64,000 nt of DNA, taken from the NCBI RefSeq assembly GCF_003997495.1, contig NZ_RZRU01000004.1:295498-359497 (forward strand), written 5' to 3'. Position numbers and translations under genes: made by a program. The notes below the pieces were generated by a model, which saw nothing but the letters and a program-made list of their open reading frames with translations, was not told where the DNA came from and made no database searches. The DNA is from Mesorhizobium sp. M7A.F.Ca.US.008.03.1.1 (lineage in GTDB: Bacteria; Pseudomonadota; Alphaproteobacteria; Rhizobiales; Rhizobiaceae). Numbering within the stretch: the stretch's first letter is position 1; each line of letters opens with the position of its first letter. Positions 1 to 7,576 of the stretch are shown piece by piece.

Positions 1-196
1 AAACGCAAATTTTGGATATATTACCTCTGCCCTCATCAATGCCGACCCAGACCTTCCTGCGGCTAGTGTGTTCAGATCGCGATTTGGTTCGATACTCCAA
101 GCCTACGGGTTGGCAGGGTTCCCAACTACCCGATCAGAGTCACGCTCAGCGGCGCGGAAAAGAGCGAGGGCGCGTTTAGAGCAGGCTGAACGCTAA
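1..196 (+). CDS. C-terminal end of a probable recombinase-family protein (5' truncated by window)
   Basis: An open frame runs from the window edge (first full codon at base 2) to TAA at 194-196, giving 64 residues. It contains LPAASVFRSRFGSILQAYGL and then a basic, Arg/Ala-rich tail ending in EQAER. The pattern LP-x-x-S-x-(F/Y)-R-x-RFGS-(I/L)-x-x-AY-x-L-x-GF resembles the C-terminal part of serine-recombinase-family proteins of rhizobia. That assignment rests on recall of the motif, because no catalytic domain is in the window. The frame is clearly protein-like and has no competing frame. It could instead be another DNA-binding protein with the same module. The start lies outside the window. 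Confidence 0.5.
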   Translation, partial: NANFGYITSALINADPDLPAASVFRSRFGSILQAYGLAGFPTTRSESRSAARKRARARLEQAER

Positions 197-257
197 GCCA
201 GCGCATGAGAACTTGGTTTTGTGGTAACCATTCTTATCGAGGTACTAGAGAGACTGA

Positions 258-619
258 ACTCTCACCTGCGCTTCGCGTTCCGGATACGCAGTACATCGCC
301 GAATAGACACCACTCGGACTAAACAGCTCTTGGACTACCTTCGTCGTCTGCATAACACATTCGGATATGTAACGGTCGCGCATGCCCGCCAATTACTCGG
401 AGTTGATCTCGGCAGCGCTCCTACGGGCAACCCTTCGACGCGAGAAAGACCGACAGGAAAGCTACTGGCCTCGACGCGGTTCGACTAAAAAAGGGTGTCG
501 GACTTAATTTCTACTTGTCCTCCGCGTCGACCTTTCCCGGCCCGATGAACGATCACATCCCGTTCGTTCCTGGCAATCTGAACGAAGCTGTCGACGGGCT
601 AGTCCTGTCACAAACCTAA
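258..619 (+). pseudogene. Two overlapping open stretches without a start; decayed coding DNA
   Basis: One open frame runs from 258 to TAA at 486-488 and reads as plausible protein (TKQLLDYLRRLHNTFGYVTV followed by AHARQLLGVDLG). A second frame, open from 407 to TAA at 617-619, reads GVGLNFYLSSASTFPGP and on to PFVPGNLNEAVDGL. Neither has a convincing ATG and ribosome-binding site. They overlap in different frames, as expected of a frameshifted or rearranged gene remnant. I do not recognise either family. The stretch sits between the recombinase-like tail and the convergent XRE gene, which fits mobile-element debris. Confidence 0.3.
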
Positions 620-939
620 GCTGCCTCAGCAGCAGATTGCGCCGGTTTGCGCGACTTGTGCCGCACTACGACGTCCACCTTGTAGTCGAGCCGATCGAGA
701 CAGCGGACAAGGCGGCCGATTGAGAACTTCCCCGTGCGGCCGGTGACAATGGCGGAGACGTCGGGCTGTTTCATCCCGAGCATCTCAGCCGACTTCGCCT
801 GGGTCAGGCGGCGGCGTTTGATAATGGCGCGGATTTCGCTGGCCAGCTTGGCCTTGAGCAATTCCTCTTCGGGATTGTCGAAGCCCAGGTCCGCAAAAAC
901 GTTGCCGCTGCTCATTTCGGCGGTGATTTCTTCGATCAT
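616..939 (-). CDS. XRE-family helix-turn-helix protein (HigA-like antitoxin type)
   Basis: A 107-residue protein starting at the ATG at 937-939, preceded by AAAGGA; the in-frame extension upstream to 1011 has no ribosome-binding site. Residues about 35-90 form a helix-turn-helix of the XRE type: LTQAKSAEMLGMKQPDVSAI, then GKFSIGRLVRCLDRLDYKV. The fold and the closing VDVVVRHK strand match the COG5606-type proteins often encoded with a RelE/HigB-like toxin. No toxin gene is visible on either side: upstream (940-1390) is non-coding and downstream is decayed sequence. It may therefore be an orphan antitoxin or a stand-alone repressor. It is probably autoregulated, as is usual for the family. Confidence 0.75.
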   Translation of the reverse strand: MIEEITAEMSSGNVFADLGFDNPEEELLKAKLASEIRAIIKRRRLTQAKSAEMLGMKQPDVSAIVTGRTGKFSIGRLVRCLDRLDYKVDVVVRHKSRKPAQSAAEAA

Positions 940-1390
940 GACTTTGGTCCTTTCCCATGGTTTTCGCGGTAGTGCTCCTCGGCCCGCCTTCAATCGCGCC
1001 GCTCTAGGCACGAGGACGCGTTACGTCGCTTTCGCAAAATGTCGGCATTGGGTAACTACGCGAGCTGCGAGACCAACATCCTTAGACGCGCATTTGCTGC
1101 GTCAATAGAAGGCCTCATTGTGGTCACCCCCTATGATCGCGATAAGACCGGCGACCTCCGGCCCGTCTATGGGCCGCCGAGCAGCAGACGGAGGACCGGG
1201 TAATAAGGACCGCCAAGGGGGGCTTGGCAGGGAAACAAGCCGGTGTCATTGCGTGGTCGTGAGAAGCCAATCCGGCGCCTGGCGAATACGGCGAGCCCAC
1301 GACGCTCTCTGTTGGGGGCGACGTGCCGGACATGGAGTAATCTGCTAGCTGGAACCAACACGAGGCAACTTGCGCAGCGTGGATGGCACC
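940..1390. other. Intergenic stretch with no supported gene
   Basis: About 450 bases between the XRE gene start and the end of the secreted-protein gene. Short open frames exist on both strands, but none has a ribosome-binding site or a protein-like composition. It must hold the XRE promoter. A toxin gene that would normally pair with the XRE protein is not visible here, even as a recognisable fragment. Confidence 0.6.
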
Positions 1391-1954
1391 TTACTGTGAG
1401 GATGGCTTGATCACGCCGATCCATGCCTGGTCAAATCCTGTTTTCGGGAGGACAACGTACTTTTCGCCACATACGGTGAAAGGAGCCGAAAATGCGTCGT
1501 TCCATTGCACCCAAGGTGCTTCTTTGGGCGGTGCGACCCCCTGCGCATAGCCATTGGCCGCTTTCAGGAACACGGTCCCTAGGTCTACTTTGCTGACCTC
1601 TTGGCCAACCTGCGCGGTCACTATAGCAACCTGCGATTCGACCTCAGCGCACGCGACATTGAAGGAATTGGGATTTTTCCCCGGCTCATCCTTACAATCT
1701 GATGACGAATGCTTCAGGTCCGAATCGTCGACCATTTGGACCTTGCCAGTGCAGGGTTGGAAGTTTGCCCTCCCGCCCGCTCGCGACAATACGTAGCCCA
1801 GAACTCCGCTACCTCCTCCCACAAGCTCGTAGGGGCCATCCACAACAACGACCCCAGCGATCACTTTGGCCTCCGTAGTTGCCTGCTGCGCGGCTCCTTG
1901 ACTCAAGGGAAAAAGGACGAATGCGACAGCCAGAAAAAAATTCTTATTGTTCAC
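1391..1954 (-). CDS. Hypothetical exported protein
   Basis: A 187-residue protein with a clear N-terminal signal peptide: NNK, then a hydrophobic stretch FFLAVAFVLFPLSQG and a likely cleavage after AAQ. The mature part has six cysteines, suggesting disulfides in the periplasm, and no motif I recognise. Its ATG lies inside the 3' end of the membrane-protein gene upstream (11-base overlap), so the two are probably translationally coupled and may work together at the envelope. The region looks lower in G+C than the core genome, consistent with acquisition. Function unknown. Confidence 0.6.
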   Translation of the reverse strand: MNNKNFFLAVAFVLFPLSQGAAQQATTEAKVIAGVVVVDGPYELVGGGSGVLGYVLSRAGGRANFQPCTGKVQMVDDSDLKHSSSDCKDEPGKNPNSFNVACAEVESQVAIVTAQVGQEVSKVDLGTVFLKAANGYAQGVAPPKEAPWVQWNDAFSAPFTVCGEKYVVLPKTGFDQAWIGVIKPSSQ

Positions 1955-2570
1955 AGTCGTTCTCCTCAGCTCCAGGTTCGCGACGCATTATGGCAGAATA
2001 AATTATGGCGCCAGCATTGGAGACTACGAACATTCTGCCGCGTTCGCATGGATAGTATTTATCGCGGCATAATAGATACATGCGATCAGGTAATCCGATG
2101 ATTTGGCGAAGTCCCCGCCTGTCTCGACACTTCTCAAAGGCGTCATAAGCTTCATCTTGATGCGGCGCGATGATAACGGGAACCGAGAACGCCTTGTCCC
2201 CAGTCCACACCAAGTGTGCCATGGCTCTTGCTTCGGCTTGGGCGGCATCCCTGACCACGAATAGAAAAATGGCGAGGGCCGTCAATGACGCGACGAGCAT
2301 AATCTGATTTCGGCACTCTTTTGTTCCTAAATAGTATCCAGCGGCCACCCAAGCAGCCAAGCAAAAAGCAAGGAAAAACAAAACTCTAGGGGATTTCAGG
2401 GGCGAGAATGCATACACCAACACAGTTGGCAGAGGGACAGTCACCTCTGTAGCGTCCACTCCAAATTCGCCGATGTAGCTGGACAAGTACGCCCAACCAC
2501 TGAAGAACACGATCGCAAGAGGTAGCACAGCTATCACTGCGTCGATAAGCGCGCCTCTAATCCCATTCAT
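1944..2570 (-). CDS. Hypothetical inner-membrane protein
   Basis: A 208-residue protein with three predicted membrane helices in its N-terminal half: residues about 8-30 (LIDAVIAVLPLAIVFFSGWA), about 62-80 (VLFFLAFCLAAWVAAGYYLG) and about 90-106 (IMLVASLTALAIFLFVV). A soluble C-terminal domain with several Cys and Arg residues follows. I recognise no family. It is the first gene of a two-gene unit with the secreted protein at 1391-1954, whose start it overlaps. The 176 bases upstream (2571-2746) presumably hold the promoter. The pair has the look of an accessory envelope module. Confidence 0.6.
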   Translation of the reverse strand: MNGIRGALIDAVIAVLPLAIVFFSGWAYLSSYIGEFGVDATEVTVPLPTVLVYAFSPLKSPRVLFFLAFCLAAWVAAGYYLGTKECRNQIMLVASLTALAIFLFVVRDAAQAEARAMAHLVWTGDKAFSVPVIIAPHQDEAYDAFEKCRDRRGLRQIIGLPDRMYLLCRDKYYPCERGRMFVVSNAGAIIYSAIMRREPGAEENDCEQ

Positions 2571-2786
2571 CTTGATACCCCCGTCAAACGTTTAGCATTT
2601 TCGTTTCGTTTGGACGAGAGAAAGATGATAGAACGCCGTTACTATCCCTTACTGGTCTTACATCGCAAACGCCTTCGTTGGCGTAGATTTTCCGCTATCA
2701 GGACGTCTGCACAAGACCTATTTTTTCGGGAGTTGATTTGTGAAACATGGGCGTCGGCAATCATGCCATTGTAGAGAGCCGATGCT

Positions 2787-3050
2787 ATGACCAATTTCAA
2801 AATCGTATTTTTTGGGAACCACGGTCAGATTGTTTCCCAAGGCACCGTCCCTTGCGAAAGCCATTGGGATGCCTGCCAGTGGGGCTGGAAGAATATGCCG
2901 TCAACGGCACGGGACTTTCATGCCGAAGAAGCCTCCCCAGAAGAGATTTTACAAGAGACCGACAGGGAAGACGACAAGGTCATCCTCAGGGCATTCCATA
3001 TTCTTAGAAAACGGGCCGGGTTGACCAAGCCTCTACCGCAGAGAGATTGA
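2787..3050 (+). CDS. Small hypothetical protein
   Basis: An 87-residue frame beginning MTNFKIVFFGNHGQIVSQG and rich in Trp and charged residues (WDACQWGWKNMPSTARDFHA). Its composition is protein-like, and it begins as a beta strand followed by a turn, like many small rhizobial orphan proteins. The ribosome-binding site is weak (GAGAG about 9 bases before the ATG), and an overlapping frame starts at 2747. I recognise no family. It is isolated, convergent with the first gene of the integrative element, and could lie just outside that element's left edge. Confidence 0.4.
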   Translation: MTNFKIVFFGNHGQIVSQGTVPCESHWDACQWGWKNMPSTARDFHAEEASPEEILQETDREDDKVILRAFHILRKRAGLTKPLPQRD

Positions 3051-3112
3051 TGGACGCATGCCCATGCGCAAACTGCAAGTTACACGCATGGGGACCACGG
3101 ATTGCGGCGTCA

Positions 3113-3160
3113 CGTCCTGCCTCCTTCGAGACCCTTAAGACAAGAAGGATGGGCAGGACG
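3113..3160. terminator. Imperfect hairpin between convergent genes
   Basis: CGTCCTGC at 3113-3120 followed by TCCTT pairs with AAGGA and GCAGGACG at 3144-3160. There is no strong T-run on either side, so termination is only a possibility. It sits between the small gene ending at 3050 and the convergent gene ending at 3188. Confidence 0.3.
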
Positions 3161-3187
3161 GGACAGCTTTATCTTGATCGGCACGAC

Positions 3188-3727
3188 CTAGTTGCCGGTG
3201 GCAAGGTCCAAGGCAGTCTTGTGTTCCGACAGATGGGCATCGAGCACGGTGTCGGCGGTGACCGTCACGTCTACCTCGGGGCCACTGAGGGAGGGGAAGA
3301 AAGACGCCAGTTCCGTATCGGTCACCTTGGGTGTCCCGGCGATCAAGACGCGCTGCGGCTTGGTATCGGCGGTATAGGGCAAGCCCGTTGCGGGATCATG
3401 GGTGCCCTTCTGAATGCCAAGCCGCACCGTGGTCAATTCAAGGCGACTGGCCCGTGCGGCAGCCTCTTGCATCTCGGCGTAGCCAGGGCGTTCCGCGCTG
3501 AGTGGACGGGTCTTGATGTCCACAGTTCGCAGCGCGTCCCGAATGATCTGTACGGCGTCCCTTTCCTGCTTAAGCTGACGCTCAAGTTCCCGGCGCTGTA
3601 ACACCAGCGAGGCATTTTCCTCCGTCAGTCGAGACACCTCGGCGTTGAGTGTGTTGATCTCGGTGGAGTTGTCGAGGGTTTCGAGTTGAGCGAGGAGTTC
3701 CTCGCGGGTCGTGGGTTTCTTGGCCAT
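3188..3727 (-). CDS. Coiled-coil hypothetical protein of the integrative element
   Basis: A 179-residue protein. I chose the ATG at 3725-3727 (MAKKPTTREELLAQLETL) because GGAATAG lies just upstream and the in-frame extension to 3775 is not protein-like. Residues about 8-70 are a long charged heptad-like stretch (STEINTLNAEVSRLTEEN, LVLQRRELERQLKQERD), a probable coiled coil. The C-terminal half (GIQKGTHDPATGLPYTA, then VTDTELASFFPSLSG) is of unknown type. It is the last gene of the element's minus-strand series. A structural, scaffold or oligomerising role is conceivable, but nothing in the sequence shows a specific function. Confidence 0.55.
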   Translation of the reverse strand: MAKKPTTREELLAQLETLDNSTEINTLNAEVSRLTEENASLVLQRRELERQLKQERDAVQIIRDALRTVDIKTRPLSAERPGYAEMQEAAARASRLELTTVRLGIQKGTHDPATGLPYTADTKPQRVLIAGTPKVTDTELASFFPSLSGPEVDVTVTADTVLDAHLSEHKTALDLATGN

Positions 3728-3816
3728 GGTGGCTATTCCATTCGTTAAATTAGTGAGTAGAGGCAGAGGCCGCATATCGATGCGACGTACAGGGCGACGG
3801 TGAGGTTCAGCATCGA

Positions 3817-4554
3817 TCAGCCCTCTGCATCCGGCAGCGACTGGAACCAGAGGTCATAGGCGTTCGCCAGTTGGGTAGGGTCCAGCCGCCCGGTGACCAC
3901 ATCCGCGACGATGCGACGGGCCAAACGGTCGTCGGTTCGGGAGGCCGCATAAAGCATGGCATTCCAGCGGTCCTCGCCGATCTGTTCACACGCAACGGGG
4001 GCGGCTTCCATCACGGTTGTCTCGACAAGAGTCGACGCAGTGGCGGCATCCACCCCGGTGGCCTCGGAGAGCCGGGCAATCGTGTCGTTGAAGTCGCCCG
4101 TCTCAACCATGGTCTCCACGCTATCCACGAAGGCCTCGGGGGTGAAGCATTCGGCGATGGTGTCGAGGGTTGCGGACAGCGACGGGGCTTCGTCGTCATT
4201 CTTGATCTCAAGTTCCTGCTGGAGGGCGGCAAGGTCCGCGTCGGACAGGTCGTCTATGGAGACATCTTCAAGTGGATCGTCCCCGGCAGGGATTGCGCGA
4301 GGATCGAAGGCGGCGCGGTTGACTTCGGGGCTCCGACCACTCGGGTTGCCCTGAGGTGCGATGAGGCCAAGCTGTTCGGCAATGTCCAGATCAACGTAAG
4401 TGTCCATGCCGGGGACAAAGACTTTGCCCTCGGGTGCAGGACCGGCAGCGGAGCCGCTGGCAAAGTTGGGGTTGTCGGACCGTTCGGTCCAGCCAGAGCG
4501 GCTGTCCATGGGGTTGGGCAGACGGAGCATTGCGTCATCGTAGGAGTAAGACAT
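3817..4554 (-). CDS. Acidic hypothetical protein of the integrative element
   Basis: A 245-residue acidic protein beginning MSYSYDDAMLRLPNPMDSRS, preceded by AAGGAAACC about 10 bases upstream. The N-terminal 100 residues are Pro/Gly/Asp-rich and probably disordered (FVPGMDTYVDLDIAEQLGL, then DPLEDVSIDDLSDADLAALQ). The C-terminal 130 residues look helical. I recognise no domain. The strongly acidic middle is typical of many phage and island accessory proteins, but that is not diagnostic. It lies 31 bases downstream of the Cys-rich gene ending at 4586, consistent with one transcript. Confidence 0.55.
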   Translation of the reverse strand: MSYSYDDAMLRLPNPMDSRSGWTERSDNPNFASGSAAGPAPEGKVFVPGMDTYVDLDIAEQLGLIAPQGNPSGRSPEVNRAAFDPRAIPAGDDPLEDVSIDDLSDADLAALQQELEIKNDDEAPSLSATLDTIAECFTPEAFVDSVETMVETGDFNDTIARLSEATGVDAATASTLVETTVMEAAPVACEQIGEDRWNAMLYAASRTDDRLARRIVADVVTGRLDPTQLANAYDLWFQSLPDAEG

Positions 4555-4585
4555 GTGGTTGGTTTCCTTAAATGCTGCGGAGCAG

Positions 4586-5362
4586 CTAGAGCAGACCAGC
4601 GGCCTTGAGGGCTCGCTTGGTGTAGTCGAGGATGGTCATGGATTGACCGTCGTTGGTGGAGACGGCTGAGGACCAGAAGTCCTTGCCGTAGATGTGTTGG
4701 GCGTGTCGGACGAAGTCGCGGCCAAGGTGCCTATGGGTTGCCCCCGAGGCCTTCTTGATGAGCGCGGTGGTGCCGATGGTCTTGCGAAAGTCACCCATGA
4801 GGGCACCCGCGCGGGTCTCAAGGAACCTCTGGTGGTTCACCCAGAGGCCCCCGGCAGGACCGGGATGGAAATAGACTTGCATCCACCCAATCAAGGCCAC
4901 AGTGCGGATGACTGCCTCGGTATAGGTGCGCTTGTCCTTGTGCTGCCAGTTGGCCAGGAGACCCTTGGCCTTGGCGATCTGGGGGAGCTTAGGGTGCAGG
5001 TCAGCTACGCCGAGGCAGAAGGATTGAGGCAGGACCATGCGCCGCTCAAGGGACCTGAGGTCGAACGCCACACGCGCGGCGAACTTGGGGTCCGTGTGCA
5101 TGTAGATGCCGATAGCCTTCTTAAAGATGGCCAGTTCGTTCCGGGCCGGTAGGCGGGCCAAGGGATCACCCCGAGAACTCGCGGCATCCCGGTGAGGACC
5201 ACAGTAGCGGGAGACCCCGGAGCGTTTGCGGGTGCAGCCGGGGCAATCGCAGGGTTTCGTTTCGTTGAGGACTTGACGGCACCGCAACTGGTGACCGTGG
5301 TCAGGAGATTGAATGCCCACACGCCAGTCGCGGGGGTGTCCCCGAGTGGCGGGAGATGCCAT
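4586..5362 (-). CDS. Cys-rich, putative zinc-binding protein of the integrative element
   Basis: A frame of 258 residues. The N-terminal 60 residues hold two close Cys pairs: CDCPGCTRKRSG and RYCGPHRDAA, a pattern C-x-C-x2-C-x9-C-x2-H that could bind one or two zinc ions. The rest is helical and basic with conserved-looking aromatic stretches (VALIGWMQVYFHPGPAGG; HIYGKDFWSSAVS). The true start may be internal, for example near 5272, because the first 30 residues are poorly protein-like. The zinc motif plus basic body suggests nucleic-acid binding. I know no family that matches, and no nuclease or polymerase motif is visible. Confidence 0.5.
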   Translation of the reverse strand: MASPATRGHPRDWRVGIQSPDHGHQLRCRQVLNETKPCDCPGCTRKRSGVSRYCGPHRDAASSRGDPLARLPARNELAIFKKAIGIYMHTDPKFAARVAFDLRSLERRMVLPQSFCLGVADLHPKLPQIAKAKGLLANWQHKDKRTYTEAVIRTVALIGWMQVYFHPGPAGGLWVNHQRFLETRAGALMGDFRKTIGTTALIKKASGATHRHLGRDFVRHAQHIYGKDFWSSAVSTNDGQSMTILDYTKRALKAAGLL

Positions 5363-5377
5363 GAGGTTTCCTTGGGT

Positions 5378-5479
5378 TTACGTGAAGGCGCCGTAGCCCT
5401 TGAGGCCCGACAATGTGATGTCCATGAACGATGCCATGGGGTTTGGACGCAGGCTGTTGACGGTCTGCTGGGGCTGCAT
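5378..5479 (-). CDS. 33-residue small protein of the integrative element
   Basis: The ATG at 5477-5479 opens a frame of 33 codons ending TAA at 5378-5380, reading MQPQQTVNSLRPNP and then SFMDITLSGLKGYGAFT. A good AAAGGA ribosome-binding site lies just upstream, similar to those of the element's larger genes. It sits between the ParB-like gene and the Cys-rich gene, in the same orientation, directly after a terminator-like hairpin. Its size and Gly/aromatic C-terminus resemble small phage or island proteins, but nothing specific can be said. Translation is inferred only from the ribosome-binding site and context. Confidence 0.4.
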   Translation of the reverse strand: MQPQQTVNSLRPNPMASFMDITLSGLKGYGAFT

Positions 5480-5507
5480 CACATGGTGTTTCCTTTGGTT
5501 GGATAGA

Positions 5508-5535
5508 AAGAGCCCCCGAGGAAACTCGGGCGGCA
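5508..5535 (-). terminator. Terminator-like hairpin after the ParB-like gene
   Basis: CCCGAG (5515-5520), loop GAAA, CTCGGG (5525-5530), extended by further G/C pairs. On the minus strand the stem is followed by TCTTTCT. It lies 78 bases beyond the stop of the ParB-like gene, so it probably ends or attenuates that transcript. Confidence 0.55.
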
Positions 5536-5612
5536 GCTGGGGTGTTGGGAAGATGCACAAGGGGCTAAAGGTGTGCATCCCATACACCGTGCAAATGCAC
5601 ACCCGGAGCGGT

Positions 5613-6530
5613 TTAGTAGTCGTCGTGCGCGGCATTGCCGTCGAGATACGCGGCCGCAGCCAGAGAGGCCTCGGTGTCCTGCTCATCCCGCAACGCGATC
5701 ACTGCGTCGTGGAAGGCGTCACGCCATGCTGCTGTCTGCATGAGTGCCGCCGGGAACCGCTCATCCGAGCGAAGCAACGCCAGGGCGAACGCCTCGGGGT
5801 CCGTATGGGGTTTGTTGCCGAGTGCCTTGTAGAGACGGTCCCTATAGATATCTGCCCGTTTCGTGATTGCTTCGTCGTGGTCATAATTCGACGCGTCAAA
5901 CGTGATGCCACGCGCCAGTCCATCGCACCGCTTCCATCCCCACACCAACAGATCTTCGAGGCAGTTCTCGGGGTTGGACAAAAGCGCGGCTTTGACTATG
6001 CGCATGTTCGCAACGGTGCGCTTGGCGCAGGACGATGCCTGGGCAATCTTCGTTTTAGACAGATCGGTAAGCAGCTCAAGACGCCAAGCATAGTTCAGCT
6101 TGTCGGTCTTGCTCATCGGTAGACGATCCTTGGAGTTGGCCAGCCCTGAGAAGGCCATTGCGTCGTCAAGGGACCCTGCGAAGGCACGGCAGGGGATAGC
6201 CTCTCGGACAGCGCGAGCAGCGTACGCTTCAAGACGATGGTGACCGTCAATAACATACCAGCGGTCCCCACCCCACCAGACCGTGATGCGGTCGAGATAG
6301 TGAGGCCTACTTGCGTTCCTTCCGATGGCATCTGCCAGCGATGCAATGTGTCGCTTGTCGGCCACGTACATCCGGTCCCGGTCGCGGGGCTGGAAGATTT
6401 CGGCCATCACGGAAATCTCTCTCCGGTCGAGGCTGAGATCAGTGGTAGGGGTAGGCGGCGTGGAGCCGTGTTTGTCGAGAGCCGCGCGAATATGTGCGAG
6501 GGCCTCGGTAGCTTCAATAAGACTGCTCAT
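5613..6530 (-). CDS. ParB-like N-terminal domain protein
   Basis: A 305-residue protein starting at the ATG at 6528-6530 with AAAGGA upstream; the longer in-frame form to 6572 lacks support. Residues about 40-110 form a ParB/Srx-type domain: ISVMAEIFQPRD, then YVADKRHIASLADAIGRN, and the signature WYVIDGHHRLEAYAARA with the G-H-H-R box that in ParB proteins binds CTP and DNA. Residues about 130-190 look like a helix-turn-helix (SKTDKLNYAWRLELLTDLSK, KIAQASSCAKRTVANMR). No partner ParA is present. In mobile elements such solo ParB-like proteins act as transcription factors or accessory partition proteins. The neighbouring 98-bp repeats are a possible binding site, which is an inference. Confidence 0.75.
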   Translation of the reverse strand: MSSLIEATEALAHIRAALDKHGSTPPTPTTDLSLDRREISVMAEIFQPRDRDRMYVADKRHIASLADAIGRNASRPHYLDRITVWWGGDRWYVIDGHHRLEAYAARAVREAIPCRAFAGSLDDAMAFSGLANSKDRLPMSKTDKLNYAWRLELLTDLSKTKIAQASSCAKRTVANMRIVKAALLSNPENCLEDLLVWGWKRCDGLARGITFDASNYDHDEAITKRADIYRDRLYKALGNKPHTDPEAFALALLRSDERFPAALMQTAAWRDAFHDAVIALRDEQDTEASLAAAAYLDGNAAHDDY

Positions 6531-6665
6531 GGAAAATCCTTTGCTGGATTGGATAGGCCCTCCTCGGGTCACAGGTGACTCAGGACAGGCGATTGCATTT
6601 GATGGGTATAGGAAGGCGGGATGCTGTGGCGGCGCTACAAGGCGCGTCCGCGACTCAAGGAGACG

Positions 6666-7118
6666 CTATGCGTCATTGCCGTCCCGAAAGACCTTGAGTT
6701 GATCGACTGAGTACCGTCGGGTGAACCACTCGGGCATGAGTTCTTGCGTGTCCTTGGGGCGGCGGGTGCCGGTCGTGACGAACTCCGCTATCTGTTCATA
6801 CTCCAGATAGTTTGTGTCCGATGGGAGCCACCCGAGGAGCCGGAAGGCCCAAAGCGTGGTGAGGACACCCCTGATGCTCTCAATGTTGAGCCGGTGATTG
6901 TCGCGGATACGCTGTAGGTCTTTGACAGAGCATCCCTCGGGAGCCATAGCTCCGCAATGGGCAGCGCGGCGGGCAGTTCGGGTGTACCTCAGGGGTAGCG
7001 GAGCATGTCGGCTCTGGTGCCAGGGGCGGGCGAGTGGGAACGTTGAGGCAAGTGAGGGGACTTTGGAAGCCGAGCGCATAGCGTCAACGGCAGCGGCGAT
7101 GTCTGCGGTATAGGTCAT
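6666..7118 (-). CDS. Hypothetical protein of the integrative element
   Basis: A 150-residue frame starting MTYTADIAAAVDAMRSA. The N-terminal third is Arg/Ala/His-rich. The C-terminal half (DNHRLNIESIRGVLTTLWAF, then LEYEQIAEFVTTGTRRP) looks like a folded helical domain. No family is recognised. The ATG at 7116-7118 has only weak upstream purine sequence, so a start further in is possible. It lies between the ParB-like gene and the tandem repeats, in the same orientation as the recombinase, and could be read from the same transcript. Confidence 0.45.
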   Translation of the reverse strand: MTYTADIAAAVDAMRSASKVPSLASTFPLARPWHQSRHAPLPLRYTRTARRAAHCGAMAPEGCSVKDLQRIRDNHRLNIESIRGVLTTLWAFRLLGWLPSDTNYLEYEQIAEFVTTGTRRPKDTQELMPEWFTRRYSVDQLKVFRDGNDA

Positions 7119-7289
7119 GTTATCCTAGATGATGTGTGGGATGCGCAACGTGGCGCTAGATATGATAATGGGCCCCGGCGGAACAGAACGCACCACCGAG
7201 ACAAAAACAGGGAACAGAGGGGGGAAAGGACGAGGACGCGCGAGGACCAGGCCGTTCGTAGGTCTATTATGAGGCCATAATGGCGGGAC

Positions 7290-7576
7290 GTTCGCCTATC
7301 GGTATGACGACTTTAGTCGAAGCTAATGTTTGGCTTACTCTCCCGATATGAGGCTCTAATTATCCCAGCCCTCCCGTGTCGAGGGAAGTTCGCCTATCGG
7401 TATGACGACTTTAGTCGTAGCTAATGTTTGGCCTGCTCTCCCGATATGAGGCTCTAATTATCCCAGCCCTCCCGTGTCGAGGGAAGTTCGCCTATCGGTA
7501 TGACGACTTTAGTCGTAGCTAATGTTTGGCTTACTCTCCCGATATGAGGCTCTAATTATCCCGGCTCTCCCGTGTC
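7290..7576. repeat. 98-bp tandem repeat, about 2.9 copies, each with an inverted repeat
   Basis: GTTCGCCTATCGG begins units at 7290, 7388 and 7486, an exact 98-base period with only a few substitutions between copies. Each unit contains ACGACT-TT-AGTCGT (perfect in copies 2 and 3, one change in copy 1) and a second block GATATGAGGCTCTAATTATC. A short degenerate piece with its own hairpin, ATTATG-AGGC-CATAAT, precedes the array at about 7266-7281. The last unit runs into the recombinase gene and supplies its final codons and stop. The array could be a binding site for the recombinase or the ParB-like protein. Confidence 0.9.

Noticed and set aside
7388..7530. Phage T7-type promoters in the 98-bp repeats (TACGACT on the minus strand)
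   Set aside because: Only seven bases agree with the T7 consensus, they are part of a palindrome that explains them, and no phage RNA polymerase gene is visible.
7290..7576. CRISPR array
   Set aside because: The 98-bp units are nearly identical along their whole length with no unique spacers and no cas genes nearby. The same applies to the 111-bp array at 24826.
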